DNA of 64,000 nt, taken from the NCBI GenBank assembly GCA_964551735.1, contig CAZKEF010000023.1, positions 1 to 64,000 on the forward strand, in the 5' to 3' direction. Under the pieces are notes generated by a model, which saw only the letters and a program-made list of their open reading frames with translations, had not been told where the DNA came from and did no database searches. Made by a program: the position numbers and the translations under genes. Numbering within the stretch: position 1 is the first letter of the stretch; every line of letters starts with the position of its first letter. Shown piece by piece: positions 1-7,927 of this stretch. Source of the DNA: DAOUAT01 sp964551735 (lineage in GTDB: Bacteria; Chloroflexota; Anaerolineae; CG2-30-64-16).

Positions 1-156
1 AAGTATCATCGGGTGCTGAAGTGGGCGCGAACGATCGCCGACCCTTCGTCGGGCTCAGGGCAGGCCTGGCGGGGCGCGAACTCGCACCTGCACTTTGCCC
101 TGCGGGCAACCGCAGGTGTGAGTGTCCAGTCGGCGCACAGCGCGCCAGTTCGCTAG
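1..156 (+). pseudogene. 3' fragment of a ComM/YifB-type Mg-chelatase-like ATPase, tail replaced
   Basis: The frame is open from the window edge and begins KYHRVLKWARTIAD, which matches the conserved C-terminal stretch of the ComM/YifB AAA+ family (usual form SARAYHRVLKVARTIADL). The family normally continues into an 'xHxAEAIQYR' tail. Here the frame runs into low-complexity repeat-like sequence (a CCTTCGTCGGGCTCAGGG motif and a CACCTGC/GCAGGTG inverted repeat) and stops with TAG at 154-156. The tail therefore looks replaced by an intergenic repeat. Only about 14 residues support the assignment, so confidence is limited. Confidence 0.4.
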
Positions 157-169
157 CCGGCGGACTTAG

Positions 170-316
170 TGGGGCAACTACCGTGAGAACCTGCTGCTGA
201 TCGAGGAGCGCATGAGCGAGTCCTTGGCGTTCACCGACGTGCCGCTGCAACTGGTGCGGAGCAAGCACCAGATCAGGGCGCGCATCGCGGCGTTGGAGCG
301 GCGGTTGGTGGGGTGA
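170..316 (+). pseudogene. short orphan C-terminal fragment, effector-associated-like helix
   Basis: A 48-codon frame with no start follows a stop at 167-169 and ends with TGA at 314-316. Its residues (NYRENLLLIEERMSES, then VPLQL and RIAALERRL) resemble the short helical module seen beside TIR, TPR or effector domains in Chloroflexota and cyanobacteria, where a Leu/Glu-rich helix is followed by a VPL motif and an IAxLE helix. No parent gene is visible. The resemblance is from memory, so this is a tentative gene remnant. Confidence 0.22.
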
Positions 317-412
317 TGGGGAAATGGGGAGACAGGGAGAGGAGGGGATAGGGGATGACGGGGGAATCGGTGAGATGAGGGCGCTTTGTCATCACGATGG
401 TGAGGCACCTTG

Positions 413-1156
413 ATGGACGTCAGTCCCGCGACCTACAATGAGTTGCTGCGTGCGCTGACCCCGCGCGAGAACCTGCACCAGCAGGTCTGCCCGATCTGCC
501 TGTTGGTGCAAAAGGCGTTGCGCGACTACCTGGAGGATTTGATCGGCTCCTTCGGGGTCGATCGGGGCGCGCGTGCGGAGATGCGGGCGGCGCGCGGCTT
601 TTGCAGCGAACACGCCCAGCAGTTGCGGGACATGGTCGGCGTGGGGCTGGGCGTGGCGTTGATCCACTGGGACATCATCGAGACGGTGCTGGAGGAGACT
701 GAGGGCGACCGCCGCGCGCTGACCGGCGCGCGGCCCCGGGGCTTACTGGCGCTGCCGGGCCGCTGGCGATGGCCCGACCAGGTGGCGGCGCGGATCGCGG
801 CCGCGTTGGCGCCGCGGCGCGCCTGCCTGGGCTGCCAGCATCAGGCCTCGGTGGAGAAGGTTTACCTGGTCGCGCTGCTCCACTACATCGGCGATCCGGC
901 GTTGGCGGCCGCGCTGGAAGTTTCGCCAGGCCTGTGTCTGCCGCACCTGCGCCAGGCGTTGGCGCTGCCTGCCGACCGCCGCGCCCTGGCCCGCTTGCTA
1001 GAGATCGAGACCGCCTGTCTGCGGCGCCTCAACGCGGAGCTGCAAGTCCTGGCGCGGCGGCTCGACCACCATCAACGCGGTGAAACGATCGGCGACGAAC
1101 GCGACGCCTGGCTGCGCTCGTTGGATCAAGTTTCTGGCTTACGAGGCACGCGTTGA
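413..1156 (+). CDS. DUF6062-like cysteine-rich protein
   Basis: This 247-residue soluble protein has paired Cys/His motifs spaced along its length: CPIC near residue 22, FCSEH near 64, CLGCQH near 138 and CLPH near 182. The pattern (CPxC with a GFCxxH partner, repeated as two halves) matches the DUF6062 family of uncharacterised, probably metal-binding proteins. I chose ATG 413 over TTG 410; a GTGAGG ribosome site lies just upstream. It runs toward the decayed ptsI remnant and ends inside its truncated 3' end. The family is recognised but its function is unknown. No signal peptide or membrane segment is seen. Confidence 0.6.
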   Translation: MDVSPATYNELLRALTPRENLHQQVCPICLLVQKALRDYLEDLIGSFGVDRGARAEMRAARGFCSEHAQQLRDMVGVGLGVALIHWDIIETVLEETEGDRRALTGARPRGLLALPGRWRWPDQVAARIAAALAPRRACLGCQHQASVEKVYLVALLHYIGDPALAAALEVSPGLCLPHLRQALALPADRRALARLLEIETACLRRLNAELQVLARRLDHHQRGETIGDERDAWLRSLDQVSGLRGTR

Positions 1157-1396
1157 GGCAAGATGTCCAGGATCGCCGCACCAGCTCCAACAACGGCGGG
1201 CAGGCACAATCCGCGTGCCAGGATGGCGGTGTGTCAGGTTGCGCCGCCGGTCGCTGTGCAGAAGCCGAGCACTTCAGCGAGGGCTGCGAGTCATCGTGCG
1301 TAATCCGGTGGGTGACCGCGGGCTGGGCCTCCTGTAACAGAAAGGTGGAACCTACGGCGATCCCAGGTGCGACGCCGATCCCCGAACGTGTTTCAT
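1140..1396 (-). pseudogene. ptsI: Decayed PTS enzyme I (ptsI) remnant
   Basis: Two separated pieces of enzyme I survive. The N-terminal motif GIGVAPGIAVGSTFLLQ lies at about 1320-1385. A second piece in another frame at about 1145-1262 reads VLGFCTATGGAT, a TGA stop, then HTAILARGLCLPAVVGAGA. It matches the enzyme I phosphohistidine segment ([20 protein letters not shown] in E. coli). The serine before the catalytic His is the stop codon. More than 100 codons are missing between the pieces, a one-base deletion lies just after the start codon, and everything after the AAILDIL segment is gone. The ATG at 1396 overlaps the stop of the preceding ptsH remnant, so this was once a ptsH-ptsI operon. 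It cannot make a functional protein. Confidence 0.85.
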
Positions 1397-1661
1397 GCGG
1401 CCTCTCCAAGGTTGTGCAGGATGAGGGCATGTAATGCGCCTAACGCTTCAACGGCACCCTCGCCGTCCGCGCAAATAGTTAACTCACACCCTTTGCCGGC
1501 GCCCAGCGCCAGCACGGAAAGGATACTCTTGGTGTTGGCTGACCGGCCAGCATGAATAACGCGAATGTCGCTTTTGTGTAGTTTTGCGGTTTGCACGAAC
1601 GGGAAGCCGGTCGTGCATACAGCCCAACAGCATTCGCAATGATGGCTTTGATTTTCTGCAT
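1393..1661 (-). pseudogene. ptsH: Decayed HPr phosphocarrier (ptsH) with frameshift and H15Y
   Basis: HPr passes phosphate from enzyme I to PTS EIIA proteins through His15. The start (ATG 1661, GGAGG upstream) gives MQKIKAIIANAVGLYARPA, where the invariant GLHARPA reads GLYARPA, so the catalytic His is Tyr. Just afterwards the frame breaks. With one base restored near 1603 the sequence resumes as FVQTAKLHKSDIRVI and NTKSILSVLALGAGKG to a stop at 1393, a full HPr length of about 88 residues. The gene sits 2 bases after the UroD-family gene and overlaps the ptsI remnant. A substitution and a deletion together point to decay more than to a single sequencing error. Confidence 0.88.
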
Positions 1662-1663
1662 TG

Positions 1664-2806
1664 TCAGCCTCCGCTCGATCCTCCGTAAACGCCATATTGG
1701 TGCGCTGTTTCGAAGAACGCCAGAATGTTTTCCAAAGGCACGTCATCGCCGAAGTTATGCGACGGCGCCAAGATGAAGCCGCCATCCTGGCCCAGCTCAT
1801 CTATGCGCCTGCGCACCTCGTCGCGCACCCCCTCGGCCGGGCCGCGCATGGTCTGCTGCACATCAACGCCGCCCAGGAAAACGATCTCCTTGCCGAACTC
1901 AGCTTTCAGCTTCGCCGGGTCCATGTTCCGCGCCAACGGCTGGATGGGATTCAGGATCTCGAAGCCCGCCGCGATGAAATCGGGGATGAAGGGCTTGACC
2001 GCGCCGCAACTGTGGAGCATCACCCGAGCCTGGGGCGCGTGCTCCTTGATCGTCCGGATCACGTAGGCGTGTTTTTCGCGCAGGATCTCCCGATAGAGGC
2101 GGGGCGCAAACAGGGGCCCGGCCTGCGAGCCCAGGTCATCCGCCATTTCCACGATCTGCACATAGGGGCCGACAACGGCCAGGTAGGCCCGATAGAACTC
2201 CGCTAACACCTCGGCCAGCTTCCAGAAGAGCGCATCCACGAACGCCCGGTCCAGCAGCAGGTCGGTTAAGAGCCTCTCCATCCCGCGAAGCTGCACGGCG
2301 AGCTCGAAGATGCCGGAGATAGTGGGGCGATACGCGGCGATCGCGTAAGGGGTGTCCCGCGCCAGCGCTTCGACCTCTTCCGCCAGCCCGGCCACGCGCG
2401 CCGGGTCGTGCGGATCGGGCCAGGGGTAGCGCGCCAGGTCGGCCGCGGTCGCCTCTGCCAGTGGCGTGCCCCCCAGCTCGTAGAAGCCGCTGGGCAGGAC
2501 GCGGTAATGGAACCCCCACTCGTTGCGCCAGCTTCCGTCGGGGTACTGCTCTGCCATGAATGCGCGCGGTGGCCGCAGGTGGACATGGCGGATATCGGTT
2601 CCCAACGCATCCAGAACCCGGTTATCGGCATAGCTCAGATAGGCGCCGGTGAGGCGCTGCGGGGAGTCGCCCACGATGCCGAAGTGCTCTTTGAGGAGCT
2701 GGTAGCGCGAATCGGCCAGCTTGTGCGCGGTGCCGCCGAGGCTGAGCGGGACGCGATCGGGTTGTTTGTGGGACAGAGTGAGAGCGATGCGTTGGCGTGA
2801 GTTCAT
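1664..2806 (-). CDS. Uroporphyrinogen decarboxylase (UroD/MtaA/CmuA) family protein
   Basis: This 380-residue protein opens with the family signature SRQRIALTLSHKQPDRVPL and is closest in the window to the protein at 11299-12447. The UroD superfamily includes heme-pathway decarboxylases and zinc-dependent methylcobamide:CoM methyltransferases. An HSCG motif near residue 265 keeps the His-x-Cys zinc pair of the methyltransferases, while the later motif reads LAPSHN, with His where MtaA-type proteins have Cys. No heme gene or corrinoid protein is near. It is first in a decayed operon with ptsH and ptsI, divergent from the ABC/PTS operon. Methyl transfer is possible, but its substrate is unknown. 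Confidence 0.75.
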   Translation of the reverse strand: MNSRQRIALTLSHKQPDRVPLSLGGTAHKLADSRYQLLKEHFGIVGDSPQRLTGAYLSYADNRVLDALGTDIRHVHLRPPRAFMAEQYPDGSWRNEWGFHYRVLPSGFYELGGTPLAEATAADLARYPWPDPHDPARVAGLAEEVEALARDTPYAIAAYRPTISGIFELAVQLRGMERLLTDLLLDRAFVDALFWKLAEVLAEFYRAYLAVVGPYVQIVEMADDLGSQAGPLFAPRLYREILREKHAYVIRTIKEHAPQARVMLHSCGAVKPFIPDFIAAGFEILNPIQPLARNMDPAKLKAEFGKEIVFLGGVDVQQTMRGPAEGVRDEVRRRIDELGQDGGFILAPSHNFGDDVPLENILAFFETAHQYGVYGGSSGG

Positions 2807-2847
2807 TTGCTTGACCCTTGAAAATATGATCTTACGCTTTTGGGTTG

Positions 2848-2876
2848 ATTCTAGCAGATCGCGCTAGAGTTGTCAA
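2848..2876 (-). promoter_or_regulatory. sigma70-type promoter for the UroD/ptsH remnant operon
   Basis: Reading leftward, TTGACA (2876-2871) and TAGAAT (2853-2848) are separated by 17 bases. Transcription would start about 35 bases before the UroD ATG at 2806. No copy of the TTCACAAATGTGAA-like palindrome overlaps it. Confidence 0.65.
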
Positions 2877-3032
2877 TAGGTTGTTTTACCTGGTCTCTGT
2901 GAATCCAGACCCATTCGGCGCGCGGGATTTGGTGTGGCAAAAGGCACAACTTGGGCAGGTTTACGTCGCTACGAGGCCTCGATCTGGGTCGTTTGGGGGA
3001 ATTATTTGTCCAGATGTGGGCAATTTTCCATA

Positions 3033-3079
3033 TTGACAACGTGATTGGTCTGTGATATGATGAAATTCGCAAATGTTCA
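3033..3079 (+). promoter_or_regulatory. sigma70-type promoter with operator-like palindrome for the ABC/PTS operon
   Basis: TTGACA (3033-3038) and TATGAT (3056-3061) are 17 bases apart. Directly behind the -10 box lies TTCGCAAATGTTCA (3066-3079), which matches 11 of 14 positions of the palindrome TTCACAAATGTGAA found at the other promoters in this window. At the expected start point, a bound repressor would block transcription. It is the weakest copy of the motif. Confidence 0.6.
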
Positions 3080-3367
3080 GAGTGTAAACGTATAGATTCT
3101 TGTGTGTGTTTTTTCTTACTTGTGATCCGTATCTAGCGGCGCTTGGTTTGAATCGTAGATGATGTCCATTATACAAGCTAATGCTTGCAAGGTTATCATC
3201 TGAGGTGCGAGCTGATCCGCCGGGAAGGAGGTTGCAGAAGGAGGAGAACTGCTCTGGTCACGTCACAATCAGAGCGAAACGAGTCAGAGCCCCCTGATGT
3301 GCAGCAGTCGGCGATGTCGTGCCGAGGAATCCGAAGACGCGTTCATCTATTCAGCAAGGAGACCACC
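3080..3367 (+). other. Long 5' leader of the ABC/PTS operon, no gene recognised
   Basis: About 290 bases separate the predicted start point from the first gene. In-frame codons extend upstream of the binding-protein ATG, but they encode no signal peptide and do not look protein-like. I see no T-box, riboswitch or terminator that I can name. Two purine-rich GGAGG-type stretches (3225-3245) have no convincing gene after them. Confidence 0.35.
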
Positions 3368-4888
3368 ATGTTCGCCACCAAGCGTTTGCTCTTCCTGTTT
3401 GTCGTGCTGACCGTCATCCTCAGTGCTTGCGGCCAGCCAGCGCCGGCCCCCACTGCGGCGCCTGTGATCCAGACCGTTATCGTGCAAGGCACGCCGCAGA
3501 CCATTGTCGTCACCGCAACTCCGGAGCCGCCCAAGGACCCCTGGGCGCCGTTGAAGGAGTCAGACTTCACGAACGCCAAGATTGACTGGGGAGCGCCGGC
3601 CAAGAGCGCCCCTGGCGGAAGCATCACCATCCACGTGGCAGCCCTGTCACACCCCTACATCAACGCGCTACGCCCCTACGTGCCGCTGTTTGAGAAGCTC
3701 AGCAACATCAAAGTGGTCTACGATATCCTGCCGGTGGAGGAGTTCTGGACCAAGACGGCCGCTGACCTGCAGGGCGGCACCGGTTTCTATGACCTGATCC
3801 AGAACGGCACCGAATTCGAATGGGCCTATGCGGAAGCTGGCTGGACCGCCGATCTGAACAAGTTTCTCAACGATCCGGCCTTGACCGACGCAGCGTGGTA
3901 CGATGTCCAGGACTTCTTTCCTGCCGACTGGGCCGCGCACGCCTGGAACGGCCAGTATGGCATCGGCACTTACGGCAAGGGCGCGCAGAACGCCATCCCC
4001 GTGAACTCCGAGCCGCTCATGCTGATCTGCAACAAGGATAAGTTGGCGAAGGCCGGCTTGGCAGGGCCGCCCAAGACCTGGACCGAGTGGGCCGAAGCGG
4101 CCAAGAAGATGACCGGCGGCGACGAATACGGCGTGGTGCAGCGCGGCGCGCGCGACTACAGCCTGATGTACGGTTACGCCCCCGGCTTCTTCGCCTATTC
4201 TGAGCGCGACCTGGATGAGAATGGCATCCCGGTGTACAACTGCGAGAAGTGCGCCGAGTACACGCAGCTCTATGGCGACACGCTGCGCCAGTACGGCCCG
4301 CCCGGCCAGACGAACATCGGTTGGGATGGGGTGGTCGCGAACATGGCTTCCGGCAAGGTGGGCTGCACCATTGACGACATGGCTTTCGCGGATACCTATG
4401 AAAACCCCGAGAAGTCCCAGGTTGCCGGCAAGATGGTCTATGGCAACCCGCCCGCCGGCCCCACCGGCTCGATCCGCATCCCGGTGTGGTACTGGGCCTG
4501 GTCCATCAACGCCAAGGCGGTCCATCCGAGTGCGGCCTGGCTCTTCCTCCAGTGGGCGACTAGCAAGCCAGTAATGAAGGTCGTGAGCGCCGAGCAGCGC
4601 GCCATGATCCCGGTGCGCAAGTCCACCTGGGAAGGTGAGGGCATCATGGCGATCACCAAGGACTGGGGCAACTACCGCGAAGCGGTGGATGCGTCGCGCC
4701 AGTACTGGGGCAACTTCTACACCGTTAGCCCGCAGATGGTCGCGATGACCGGCCCATGGGTGATCGCGGTCCAGCAAACGATCCTGGGCGAGAAAAGCGC
4801 CAAGGACGCCCTGGATGCGGCGGTGAAGGAATCGGAGAAGATCATGCGCGACGCGGGTTTCTACGAGAAATTCGCCCAGAAGAAGTAA
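3368..4888 (+). CDS. Sugar ABC transporter substrate-binding lipoprotein (family 1)
   Basis: This 506-residue extracellular solute-binding protein delivers a carbohydrate to the permeases encoded next. ATG 3368 is chosen because it follows AAGGAG and starts a lipoprotein signal peptide with lipobox LSAC (Cys21), for export and lipid anchoring. A Pro/Thr/Ala-rich linker with a VIVQGTPQTIVVTATPEPP segment, typical of Chloroflexota, leads into the binding domain. The central part has the usual family-1 layout, including a Trp-rich C-terminal half (VWYWAWSIN). Inverted repeats follow the stop. The substrate cannot be told from sequence; linked lactonase, kinase and epimerase genes suggest a sugar, sugar acid or polyol. 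Confidence 0.88.
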   Translation: MFATKRLLFLFVVLTVILSACGQPAPAPTAAPVIQTVIVQGTPQTIVVTATPEPPKDPWAPLKESDFTNAKIDWGAPAKSAPGGSITIHVAALSHPYINALRPYVPLFEKLSNIKVVYDILPVEEFWTKTAADLQGGTGFYDLIQNGTEFEWAYAEAGWTADLNKFLNDPALTDAAWYDVQDFFPADWAAHAWNGQYGIGTYGKGAQNAIPVNSEPLMLICNKDKLAKAGLAGPPKTWTEWAEAAKKMTGGDEYGVVQRGARDYSLMYGYAPGFFAYSERDLDENGIPVYNCEKCAEYTQLYGDTLRQYGPPGQTNIGWDGVVANMASGKVGCTIDDMAFADTYENPEKSQVAGKMVYGNPPAGPTGSIRIPVWYWAWSINAKAVHPSAAWLFLQWATSKPVMKVVSAEQRAMIPVRKSTWEGEGIMAITKDWGNYREAVDASRQYWGNFYTVSPQMVAMTGPWVIAVQQTILGEKSAKDALDAAVKESEKIMRDAGFYEKFAQKK

Positions 4889-4905
4889 CGCAACACCGCT
4901 CGACA

Positions 4906-4965
4906 CTCGGCCGCGCCGTAGCGCCCCATCCGGCGCGGCCGAGTCACTGCCGGCGCCCGCCGGCA
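4906..4965 (+). other. Two GC-rich hairpins between binding protein and permease genes
   Basis: A perfect 13-bp stem (4906-4918 with 4931-4943, 12-base loop) is followed by a compact stem at 4948-4965 (TGCCGGCG with CGCCGGCA). No T-run follows, so this is more likely an mRNA-stabilising or attenuating structure that keeps binding-protein mRNA more abundant than permease mRNA than a true terminator. Confidence 0.55.
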
Positions 4966-4995
4966 CAGTCAACTAACCAGCCGTGGAGAGCGAGC

Positions 4996-5874
4996 ATGAG
5001 GATTTCACTGAAGCGACTTCAGGCGCGAACGCCGGTCATCCTGGCGCTCCCAAGCATTATCCTGGTCCTGCTGATCGCCATTTATCCGATTCTCTACGCC
5101 TTTTACACCAGCCTCACGAACGCGGTGCTGAACGCGCCAACGTCCAAGTTCATCTTCCTTGGAAACTACGTCAAGATGTTTACGAGCACGACGTTTTGGC
5201 ACGCGGCCTGGATCAGCGTTCAGTATGTGGGTCTGGCGGTCGGGGTAGAGATGCTGTTGGGGTTCGGTTTGGCGTTGCTGCTCAATCGGGCCATGTGGGG
5301 GCGCTCGCTCTTCCGCGTCCTGATCTTGTTGCCGTTGATGCTGCCGCCCGCGACCGGCGCGCTGATGTGGAAAGCGCTGCTCGATCCAAGCCTGGGCTGG
5401 ATCAACTACGCGCTGCGCCAGATCGGCATCAATGCGCCGGCCTGGCTGGCGAACGCAAAGACGGCCATCTTCTCGGTCGTGGCGATTGATGCGTATCACT
5501 TCACGCCCTTTGTCGCCTTGATCCTCCTGGCGGGGTTACAATCCATCCCGCGGCTGCAATACGAGGTGGCCGAGGTTGACGGCGCAGGCCCCTGGAAGAC
5601 CTTCCGCATGGTCACGCTGCCGCAGTTGGCGCCGACCATCTTCCTGGTGCTGCTGTTTCGCCTGGTGCTCTGCCTGAACGGCTACGACATCATTCAGGTG
5701 GCAACGAGCGGTGGGCCGGGTGACACAACCACGACCCTCAGCTTCCAGGCCTCGGTGAGCGGCTATCGGAACCTGCTTCTCGGTCAGGCCGGCGCCTACT
5801 GTATCACCTTGTTCTTCATCGTCATGTTCATCTCGAAGAAGTTGTTTACGCGCATCTCGCGCACCTGGCTGTGA
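4996..5874 (+). CDS. Sugar ABC transporter permease (MalF/UgpA type)
   Basis: This 292-residue inner-membrane protein has about six hydrophobic segments. The permease-to-ATPase coupling loop is at residues 189-212 (EVAEVDGAGPWKTF, ending LPQLAP), the family EAA motif. It pairs with the next gene to form the transmembrane channel. ATG 4996 is chosen because the first helix follows directly; upstream codons are unrelated to permeases. The gene is followed after 10 bases by its partner, with GAGGAGG before that start. Confidence 0.88.
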   Translation: MRISLKRLQARTPVILALPSIILVLLIAIYPILYAFYTSLTNAVLNAPTSKFIFLGNYVKMFTSTTFWHAAWISVQYVGLAVGVEMLLGFGLALLLNRAMWGRSLFRVLILLPLMLPPATGALMWKALLDPSLGWINYALRQIGINAPAWLANAKTAIFSVVAIDAYHFTPFVALILLAGLQSIPRLQYEVAEVDGAGPWKTFRMVTLPQLAPTIFLVLLFRLVLCLNGYDIIQVATSGGPGDTTTTLSFQASVSGYRNLLLGQAGAYCITLFFIVMFISKKLFTRISRTWL

Positions 5875-5884
5875 GGAGGCGATC

Positions 5885-6805
5885 ATGAGCGCGATACTCG
5901 AGGGGGCTCCCCTGACGCGCGCAGAGCGGCAGTCACTGGAGATTCACAAGACTGCTGCGCGGCCCGGCGAGCTTGTGGGCAAGATCCTGACATACGGGGC
6001 GCTGGTCCTCTACAGCCTCTATTCCCTGCTGCCCATCTACTGGATTGCCACGTTGGCGTTCAAGGTGGACACAGAGATCTACACCTCGCAGCCCAAATTG
6101 TGGGGGTTTGCGACCACGCTCGACCACTGGCGCGAGGTCTTTGCGGGCCGGGCGTCGTCTACCGGGGTTGACTTCATCCAGGCCATGACTAACAGCGTGC
6201 TGACGGTTGTACCCGCCGTGCTGCTGGCGCTGGTGCTCGGTGCACCGGTGGCCTACATCCTGGCGCGCTACAACTTCAAGAGCAAGGGGGACGTGCACTT
6301 CTTTTATCTCAGCCTGTACTTCATGCCGCCCCTGCTGATCCTCATCCCGCTGTTCGTGCTATACAACAGGACGGGTCTCTACAACACGTACCTGGGCATG
6401 GTGCTGGTGCTCCAGCTCATCAACCTGCCGCTCGTGGTGCTGATCTTGCGGGGTTTCTTCGAGGATATTCCCGTCGAGATCGAGCAGTCCGCCCGGGTGG
6501 ACGGCGCGCGCGGCCTGTACGTCTTTTGGAAGGTGATCCTTCCGCTGATCCGCCCTGGCCTGGTGGCGACCGCCTTCCTGTGTACGATCTTCAGTTGGAA
6601 CAACTATATCTTCAGCTTCATGCTCACCAGCGGCGAGCACCAGACGGCCGTCGTGCGGCTGACCCTCTACAAGACCTTCACGGGGATCATGTGGGGACCG
6701 ATGGCTGGGGCCATGCTGCTGACGGTGGTGCCGGTGCTGTTGCTGGCCATCGCGATTCAGCGCGACATCGTGCGCGGCCTGACACTGGGCGCGGTTAAGG
6801 GTTAG
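5885..6805 (+). CDS. Sugar ABC transporter permease (MalG/UgpE type)
   Basis: This 306-residue partner permease has a cytoplasmic N-terminal tail of about 30 residues, then six predicted helices, with the EAA loop near residues 196-222 (EIEQSARVDGARGLYVFWK, then LPLIRP). It ends with the family tail (QRDIVRGLTLGAVKG). Together with the preceding permease it forms the channel for the sugar bound by the lipoprotein at 3368. Co-transcribed, with AGGAGG leading into the ATPase gene. Confidence 0.88.
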   Translation: MSAILEGAPLTRAERQSLEIHKTAARPGELVGKILTYGALVLYSLYSLLPIYWIATLAFKVDTEIYTSQPKLWGFATTLDHWREVFAGRASSTGVDFIQAMTNSVLTVVPAVLLALVLGAPVAYILARYNFKSKGDVHFFYLSLYFMPPLLILIPLFVLYNRTGLYNTYLGMVLVLQLINLPLVVLILRGFFEDIPVEIEQSARVDGARGLYVFWKVILPLIRPGLVATAFLCTIFSWNNYIFSFMLTSGEHQTAVVRLTLYKTFTGIMWGPMAGAMLLTVVPVLLLAIAIQRDIVRGLTLGAVKG

Positions 6806-6818
6806 GTAGGAGGCGCGC

Positions 6819-7925
6819 GTGGCTCATATCACCTTCAACAAGGTCTGGAAGATCTATGCCGGGAAGGTCGTCGCGGTGCGGGACTTGAACCTGGTGTGCC
6901 AGGACCATGAGTTTATGGCGCTGCTCGGCCCTTCAGGCTGCGGTAAGACCTCCACCCTGCGCATGGTGGCCGGCCTCGAGGACATCACGGCCGGTGAGAT
7001 CCGCATCGGCGACCGGGTGGTCAACGATCTGAAACCGCGCCAGCGCGACATCGCGATGGTGTACGAGTCGTATGGGCTTTACCCGCACCTGACCGTGTTC
7101 GAGAACATCGCGTTCCCGCTCCGGGTGCGTGACTTCAGCGACGCCAAGATCAAGGAGCGGGTCGCGCACGCCTCGGAGGTAGTGGACTTGCAGGGCATCC
7201 TGGACCGCTACCCGGCCGAGCTGGGCGACGGTCAGAAGCAGCGCGTGTCCATCGCCCGCGCGATCGTGCGGGAGCCGGCCGTGTTCCTGTTCGATGAGCC
7301 GATCTCGCACCTGGACGAGACTTTGCGCCGCCGGATGCGCAAGGAGATCAAGCACTTGCAGAGCAGCCTGGGCACCACGATGCTCTACGTGACCCACGAC
7401 CAGATCGAAGCGATGGCCATGGCCGATCGGATCGTCGTCATGGACCTGGGCATCGTGCAGCAGGTCGGCTCGCCTGATGACCTGTTCGACCATCCCGCCA
7501 ACCTGTTCGTGGCCGGCTTCATCGGTGAGCCGCCGATGAACATCATCAAGGGCCAGGTGCGGCGGGAACAAGGCCGGCTCCTGTTTCAATCGAACGGGTT
7601 GGCGCTCCCGATTGCCAACCCCGCCACCGCGGCGGCGCTGGATCGGGCCGGCAAGTCGGATCTGATCCTCGGCGTGCGGCCCACGCATGTTAACCCGCGC
7701 GGCGCGCCGGGGGATGCGACCGTTGCGGCCGAGGTGTATGGCCTGGAGCCGCACGGCGATTATAACGTCGTCACGGCCTGCATCGGGGCCGAGATGGTGC
7801 TTGCCGTTTCCGGGTCCGACTTCTTCCCCGGGCTCCGGCAGCCCATCTACCTGGAGTTCACCAACCATTTGCATTTCTTCGACGCAGAGACCGGCCAGAA
7901 CCTCGTGAGCGGTCAAGGAGCTTAG
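6819..7925 (+). CDS. ABC transporter ATPase, MalK/UgpC family, degenerate signature motif
   Basis: This 368-residue nucleotide-binding subunit has an N-terminal ATPase domain and a C-terminal TOBE-type regulatory domain (about residue 240 on). Walker A is GPSGCGKTS (37-45), Walker B ends FDEP (about 156-159) and the switch histidine is present (VTHDQ, about 191-195). The signature motif, normally LSGGQ, reads LGDGQ (about 134-138). The paired ATPase encoded 2 bases downstream has an intact signature but lacks the switch histidine. I infer a heterodimer with one proper and one crippled ATP site. Confidence 0.88.
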   Translation: MAHITFNKVWKIYAGKVVAVRDLNLVCQDHEFMALLGPSGCGKTSTLRMVAGLEDITAGEIRIGDRVVNDLKPRQRDIAMVYESYGLYPHLTVFENIAFPLRVRDFSDAKIKERVAHASEVVDLQGILDRYPAELGDGQKQRVSIARAIVREPAVFLFDEPISHLDETLRRRMRKEIKHLQSSLGTTMLYVTHDQIEAMAMADRIVVMDLGIVQQVGSPDDLFDHPANLFVAGFIGEPPMNIIKGQVRREQGRLLFQSNGLALPIANPATAAALDRAGKSDLILGVRPTHVNPRGAPGDATVAAEVYGLEPHGDYNVVTACIGAEMVLAVSGSDFFPGLRQPIYLEFTNHLHFFDAETGQNLVSGQGA

Positions 7926-7927
7926 AC

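Noticed and set aside
1029..1430. A 133-codon minus-strand frame as an intact gene
   Set aside because: Only its N-terminal part is enzyme I; the enzyme I sequence continues in another frame with a stop. It is better treated as a pseudogene.
3185..3367. Longer N-terminus for the binding protein
   Set aside because: It would bury the lipoprotein signal peptide; ATG 3368 has its own AAGGAG site.
4906..4965. Rho-independent terminator after the binding protein gene
   Set aside because: There is no T-run after the stems and the permease genes follow without a visible promoter; an mRNA-stability element fits better.
3668..4972. Minus-strand open frame of 434 codons
   Set aside because: It lies opposite the sugar-binding lipoprotein gene, with low-complexity composition and no motif.
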